Origin: Lacisediminihabitans changchengi
GTDB taxonomy: Bacteria; Actinomycetota; Actinomycetes; Actinomycetales; Microbacteriaceae
Direction: 5' to 3'
DNA: 64,000 nt
Assembly (NCBI RefSeq): GCF_016634425.1
Contig: NZ_JAEPES010000001.1
Coordinates: 1,061,183 to 1,125,182 of the forward strand
In this document: piece by piece, positions 60,477-64,000 of the stretch
Layout: every line of letters begins with the position of its first letter
Numbering within the stretch: the first letter of the stretch is position 1
Made by a program: the position numbers and the translations under genes
Notes under the pieces: generated by a model
Seen by the model: only the letters and a program-made list of their open reading frames with translations
Databases searched by the model: none
What the model was told of the DNA's origin: nothing

Positions 60477-61493
60477 GTGTCAGCTTCAGCACCCACCGCG
60501 AAGGTTCCCGTCGAGGAACGTCTGTTCAGCCTTGTGCTGGCCCTGCTCGCCACCGAGACCGGCCTCACCAAGCACGAGATCCTGTCAACAGTGCAGGGTT
60601 ATCGCCAGCGCTATCGCCGATCGGGCGACAACGCCAACCTCGAGCGCCAGTTCGAACGCGACAAAGACGACATCCGCGACCTGGGTGTGCCGCTCGAAAC
60701 GATCGACAGCCCCGGACAACCCGGCAACAATCAGAACCTGCGCTATCGAATCCCGCGCGGCGACTACGAGCTGCCCGCGGACATCCGTTTCTCCGCGGAG
60801 GAGACCGCGCTGCTCGGCCTTGCCGCAATGGTCTGGCGCGAGGGCTCGCTGTCGGCGGAGTCGCGTCGCGCCATCGTCAAGCTGCGCGGCCTCGGGCTGG
60901 TCTCCGACGAGCCGGTTCTCGCCTACGCTCCACGACTGCGGGTGCGGGATGCCGCGTTCGAGCCGCTGCGGGCGGCCCTAGAGCGCAATTCCATCGTCCG
61001 TTTCGCCTACCTCAAGCCCGGAGAGGCCGAGGCCCGCGTGCGCGAGGTCGCTCCGCTCGCGCTGGTTCAGCACCAGGGTCGCTGGCATCTTCATGCGCTC
61101 GAGCCGCAGACCGAGACCACCAAGACGTTTCTGCTGCGTCGCATCGTGAGTGCGGTCACGCTCACCTCCACTACCTTCGCCGCGCCCGTCGGTGATCAGA
61201 CCGCTCGCGCCCTCGCCGAGCTCGAGCAGGTCTGGCAATCGCATACCGCCGATGTGGAGGTGGTTGCGGGATCCGACGCAGACACTCGCCTGCGCAAGCG
61301 TCGCGGCACGGAGCGGCTCCCCGACGGCACCCTGCGGCTTCACTACTCCGACGCGAATATCTTCGCCGACGAGCTCGCGGGCTACGGTCCGGAAGCCGTC
61401 GTGCTCAGTCCGCCGGTGTTGCGCGCCGCGGTGCGCGCCCGCCTGCTCGATACGGCGAACACTCACGCCGATCAGGAGGCATCCCATGGCTGA
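60477..61493 (+). CDS. pafB: WYL-domain transcriptional regulator PafB
   Basis: 338 residues from GTG 60477 (VSASAPTAKVPVEERLF); the frame to 60414 is not supported. N-terminal winged helix (LTKHEILSTVQGYRQRY), then a WYL domain (RNSIVRFAYLKPGEAEARV, HQGRWHLHALEP) and a C-terminal WCX extension. With PafC it forms the PafBC activator of the LexA-independent DNA-damage response in actinobacteria. pafC overlaps by 8 nt. Confidence 0.92.
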   Translation: MSASAPTAKVPVEERLFSLVLALLATETGLTKHEILSTVQGYRQRYRRSGDNANLERQFERDKDDIRDLGVPLETIDSPGQPGNNQNLRYRIPRGDYELPADIRFSAEETALLGLAAMVWREGSLSAESRRAIVKLRGLGLVSDEPVLAYAPRLRVRDAAFEPLRAALERNSIVRFAYLKPGEAEARVREVAPLALVQHQGRWHLHALEPQTETTKTFLLRRIVSAVTLTSTTFAAPVGDQTARALAELEQVWQSHTADVEVVAGSDADTRLRKRRGTERLPDGTLRLHYSDANIFADELAGYGPEAVVLSPPVLRAAVRARLLDTANTHADQEASHG

Positions 61494-62472
61494 TCGAGCC
61501 GTTCCCCTGCAGGCGCAAGACAAGCTCGCCTTCCTGCTGTCGCTCGTGCCCTTCCTCATGGAGCACGAACGAATCAGCGTTCAGGAGACGGCCAACCACT
61601 TCGGCGTGACGCCGATGGCGGTGCGGGAGGCGGTCGAGCTGATCGCCGTCTCCGGAATCCCGGGGGAGACCGGCCAGTATCAGCACGGTGACCTGTTCGA
61701 CCTGGCCTGGGACGACTTCGAGGAGAACGACCAGATCGTTCTCACCAACCTGGTCGCAATCGACGACGCACCGCGCTTCTCGGGGCGCGAGGCCGCCGCT
61801 CTGATTGCCGGGCTCCAGTACCTCTCCGCCCTGCCGGAGAACGCCGACCGCTCTGCCATCGCCTCGCTGATGACCAAGCTGTCCCACGGCGCCTCCGCGC
61901 TGCCCAGCCAGGTCGCCGTGGAAGGCTCGGAGTCTGACGCGACGCTCGCGCTCATCCGCGAATCCGTCGCAGCCGGCGTTCAGATCGAATTCGACTACCT
62001 CAATTCGCGCGGCGAGCACGAGCGTCGCCGGGTCGATCCGCTGCGGATCGAATCGGTCGATGCGGACTGGTATCTGCGCGGGTGGTGTCACCTGCGTACC
62101 GCCGTGCGCACCTTCCGCATCGACCGCATCAGCGATCCCCTCGTCACAGCCGAGCCGATCACCTTCCATGCCGGCGAGGTCGCACTTCCCGACACGCTCT
62201 TCGAGGGAACGGCGGATGACCTCCCCGTCACCATCGAGATCCTTCCGTCTGCTCTGCCGCTCGTTGCCGACTACATCCCCGATGGCACCCCCACGGTGGA
62301 GGTCGACGGGCGACTGCGTGCGAACATCCTGGTCTCGCACTATCACGGGCTGAAGCGGCTCATCGCGGGTCTTCCCGGCATGGTCACGGTTATCGCCCCG
62401 GGGGAGGCGCGGTCCGTCGTCGCCGACTGGGCCGCGGCCGGCGCGGCTCGCTACACGGACGACCCCGCATGA
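61486..62472 (+). CDS. pafC: WYL-domain transcriptional regulator PafC
   Basis: 328 residues from ATG 61486 with AGGAGG upstream. N-terminal helix-turn-helix (ISVQETANHFGVTPMAVREA), WYL domain (VQIEFDYLNSRGEHERRRVD, DADWYLRGWCHLRTAVRTF) and WCX tail (ILVSHYHGLKRLIAGLPG). Partner of PafB; single-strand DNA may be the inducing ligand. Overlaps the following membrane-protein gene by 4 nt. Confidence 0.92.
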   Translation: MADRAVPLQAQDKLAFLLSLVPFLMEHERISVQETANHFGVTPMAVREAVELIAVSGIPGETGQYQHGDLFDLAWDDFEENDQIVLTNLVAIDDAPRFSGREAAALIAGLQYLSALPENADRSAIASLMTKLSHGASALPSQVAVEGSESDATLALIRESVAAGVQIEFDYLNSRGEHERRRVDPLRIESVDADWYLRGWCHLRTAVRTFRIDRISDPLVTAEPITFHAGEVALPDTLFEGTADDLPVTIEILPSALPLVADYIPDGTPTVEVDGRLRANILVSHYHGLKRLIAGLPGMVTVIAPGEARSVVADWAAAGAARYTDDPA

Positions 62473-62870
62473 TCGCGTGGTGGGTGTGGCTGCTGATCTG
62501 GGTGGGGTTGAGCCTGGCGCTCGTCGCGATGCTCGTTCTGCTGGGCGTTCTGCTGTTCCGCAAGCTGATGGTGCTGTTCTCCGCTCTCGAGAAGCTCTCG
62601 GGCACGCTCGAGATCCTCGATCGCGTCTCGGACCTCGCCGACGACCAGCGCGGACAGGTCGAACAGTTGGCGATCCTCGCGGGGGAGGACGCGACGCGCG
62701 CACGTCGAGACCGGGTGCGCGAGGCTGCCCACGCGCGCAGAGATGCCCGGCATGAGACACGCATCGCGCGCGGTAAATCGTTGCTCGCGGTCGATGCGAG
62801 CGCGCAGGAGTGGTTTATCCCCACGTCATCAGAACGTCTCCGAAAGCCTCGCCGCGCGAACCGACGGTGA
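62469..62870 (+). CDS. Small membrane protein with basic tail
   Basis: 133 residues from ATG 62469 (ATGA overlap with pafC). One or two N-terminal helices (WVWLLIWVGLSLALVAMLVL), an amphipathic segment (FSALEKLSGTLEILDRVSDL) and an Arg/Ala-rich cytoplasmic tail (ARRDRVREAAHARRDARHE). No function known. Conserved position between pafC and tatA in related genomes, as I recall. Confidence 0.75.
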   Translation: MIAWWVWLLIWVGLSLALVAMLVLLGVLLFRKLMVLFSALEKLSGTLEILDRVSDLADDQRGQVEQLAILAGEDATRARRDRVREAAHARRDARHETRIARGKSLLAVDASAQEWFIPTSSERLRKPRRANRR

Positions 62871-62990
62871 ACGGTCTATGGACCTGCCAGCCAAAACACG
62901 GGGAGCGCGGTAAACTCTAGGGGTTCGCTTGTTTTCACTGCACCAGCAGTTCGCCGGTTCATTCGGTTCACGATCTAGGGATGGCACACA

Positions 62991-63233
62991 ATGTTGAGTG
63001 GATTCACCGGTTGGCATGCCCTGATCCTTCTGGTCATCATCGTGCTGATCTTCGGTGCGGCGAAGCTTCCCGCCCTGGCCAAGAGCGTCGGGCAGTCGAT
63101 GAAGATCTTCAAGAACGAGATCAAGTCGGAGGACAAGCCCGCCGACAGTACCGCCACCCCCGGCGTGCAGCTGAACGAGACGTCCCCCGAGGTCAAGTCG
63201 CAGACGACGGACTCCTCGAAGACGAACTCCTAA
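62991..63233 (+). CDS. tatA: Twin-arginine translocase subunit TatA
   Basis: 80 residues from ATG 62991. One helix (WHALILLVIIVLIFGAAKLP), the FGAAKLP hinge, and an amphipathic helix (LAKSVGQSMKIFKNEIKS) with an acidic/polar tail. Forms the protein-conducting part of Tat with TatC. It serves the Tat-signal phospholipase encoded at 13280. Confidence 0.95.
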   Translation: MLSGFTGWHALILLVIIVLIFGAAKLPALAKSVGQSMKIFKNEIKSEDKPADSTATPGVQLNETSPEVKSQTTDSSKTNS

Positions 63234-63288
63234 GTCTTCCCCGTCGAAACGTCTGTGTTGGTCTGATATCGAGCCGGTCAGAACGTCT

Positions 63289-64000
63289 GTGGCGAGCACA
63301 CGCGCGCAGCGAGGCAAAAACAGCGAAGGCCGGATGTCGCTCGGCCAGCACCTGCTCGAACTGCGCAAGCGCCTATTCATCTCTGCCATCGCTGTGGTGG
63401 TCCTCTCCATCGCCGGCTGGTTCGTGCAGGACTACGTCCTGCAGGCGATCCGCGAACCCATTGCGATCCTCGCCGGCCACGATCGGTCCGCGAGTCTGAA
63501 CTTCACCAACATCAGTGAAGCATTCGATGTACGGCTGCAGATCACGGTCACGATCGGTGTGGTTGCGGCCAGCCCGGTCTGGCTGTACCAGATCCTCGCC
63601 TTCCTCGTCCCCGGGCTGACCTCCAAAGAGAAGCGCTACACCTTCGGATTCTTGTTCAGTGCCATTCCCCTTTTCCTGATCGGATGCGCCGCCGGCTGGT
63701 TCGTCTTCCCGCACATCGTCTCGGTACTCGGCTCGTTTGTACCCAAACAGGACTCCAGCCTGATCGGCGCGAAGGACTACCTCGGCTTCGTCCTCAAACT
63801 GGTGCTGGCCGTCGGGGTCGCATTCGTGTTGCCGGTGTTTCTCGTGCTTCTCAACTTCATCGGTCTGATCTCCGGCATCAGCATCATTCGCAGCTGGCGA
63901 TGGGCCATCCTGTTGATCTTCGTCTTCTGCGCCCTGGCCACACCCTCCGCCGACATCTCTTCAATGTTCCTCCTGGCAGCGCCGATGATTGTGCTCTACT
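63289..64000 (+). CDS. tatC: Twin-arginine translocase subunit TatC (3' end outside window)
   Basis: Read by hand from GTG 63289, or ATG 63334 as the alternative; at least 222 residues are inside the window and the frame is still open at the end. RMSLGQHLLELRKRLFISA is the conserved TatC N-terminus, followed by LNFTNISEAFDVRLQITV, SPVWLYQILAFLVPGLTSKE and the F/E-containing loop before helix 3. The Arg-Met just before MSLG suggests the GTG start. TatC recognises the RR signal. 55 nt after tatA. Confidence 0.9.
   Translation, partial: MASTRAQRGKNSEGRMSLGQHLLELRKRLFISAIAVVVLSIAGWFVQDYVLQAIREPIAILAGHDRSASLNFTNISEAFDVRLQITVTIGVVAASPVWLYQILAFLVPGLTSKEKRYTFGFLFSAIPLFLIGCAAGWFVFPHIVSVLGSFVPKQDSSLIGAKDYLGFVLKLVLAVGVAFVLPVFLVLLNFIGLISGISIIRSWRWAILLIFVFCALATPSADISSMFLLAAPMIVLY

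Overview
The window is high-GC DNA with the gene content of an actinobacterium, most likely of the family Microbacteriaceae. The evidence is a mycothiol ligase gene (mshC), a PAC2 protein, a trmI-fkp-pafB-pafC-tatA-tatC run, GAF-ANTAR regulators, an ECF42-type sigma factor with a YCII partner, many GTG starts, and a GGTTGAGTAGC...GTATCGAAACC intergenic repeat that I associate with this family. Genus cannot be assigned from the sequence alone.

Left part (1-25.2 kb), chromosomal. It opens with a truncated LuxR-type ATPase regulator. Next comes a signalling operon: a CheY-like receiver, a NarL-type regulator and a multi-GAF histidine kinase. A LysR regulator and a cNMP-binding/thioredoxin-reductase-like fusion follow. 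An OmpR/kinase pair then precedes a ferric-reductase-like flavocytochrome, an FMN-binding protein and ApbE, which together look like an extracytoplasmic flavin electron-transfer module. After these lie a Tat-exported phospholipase C-like enzyme, a cell-envelope group (PAP2 phosphatase, a glycerophosphotransferase-glycosyltransferase fusion, a GT39-like membrane protein), a second two-component pair, a DUF2079 protein, a DedA protein, and a COG4705-like protein preceded by a fragment of a second copy.

Middle part (25,188-38,973), a nested mobile element. A Tn3-family transposon is bounded by 38-bp inverted repeats and flanked by CGGTA on both sides. It lies inside a GGTAGC repeat tract. It carries tnpR and tnpA on the right, and on the left an operon for a secreted four-cysteine protein, an ABC ATPase and two membrane proteins. 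Just upstream of tnpR, in the expected res region, sits a Tn402/Tn5053-like element (tniA, tniB, tniQ, a res-like dyad, tniR). Its ends carry repeated TniA-type sites. Its cargo is a secreted protein of unknown type plus a small membrane protein, a possible effector/immunity pair.

Right part (39.0-64 kb), chromosomal. It starts with a 33-residue zinc-ribbon protein and a polyprenol-phosphate-mannose synthase-like enzyme. A leftward operon then looks like a beta-glucan or other exopolysaccharide system: GtrA, a processive GT2, a GT39-like protein, a DUF4397 protein, a GH8 hydrolase and a sortase. After it come the ECF42/YCII pair, tRNA-Leu(GAG) with a terminator, nucleoside hydrolase, M20 peptidase, uppP, two GAF-ANTAR genes, mshC, three copies of the dispersed repeat, PAC2, a HAD phosphatase, trmI, an FKBP lipoprotein, pafB, pafC, a small membrane protein, tatA and a tatC cut by the window end.
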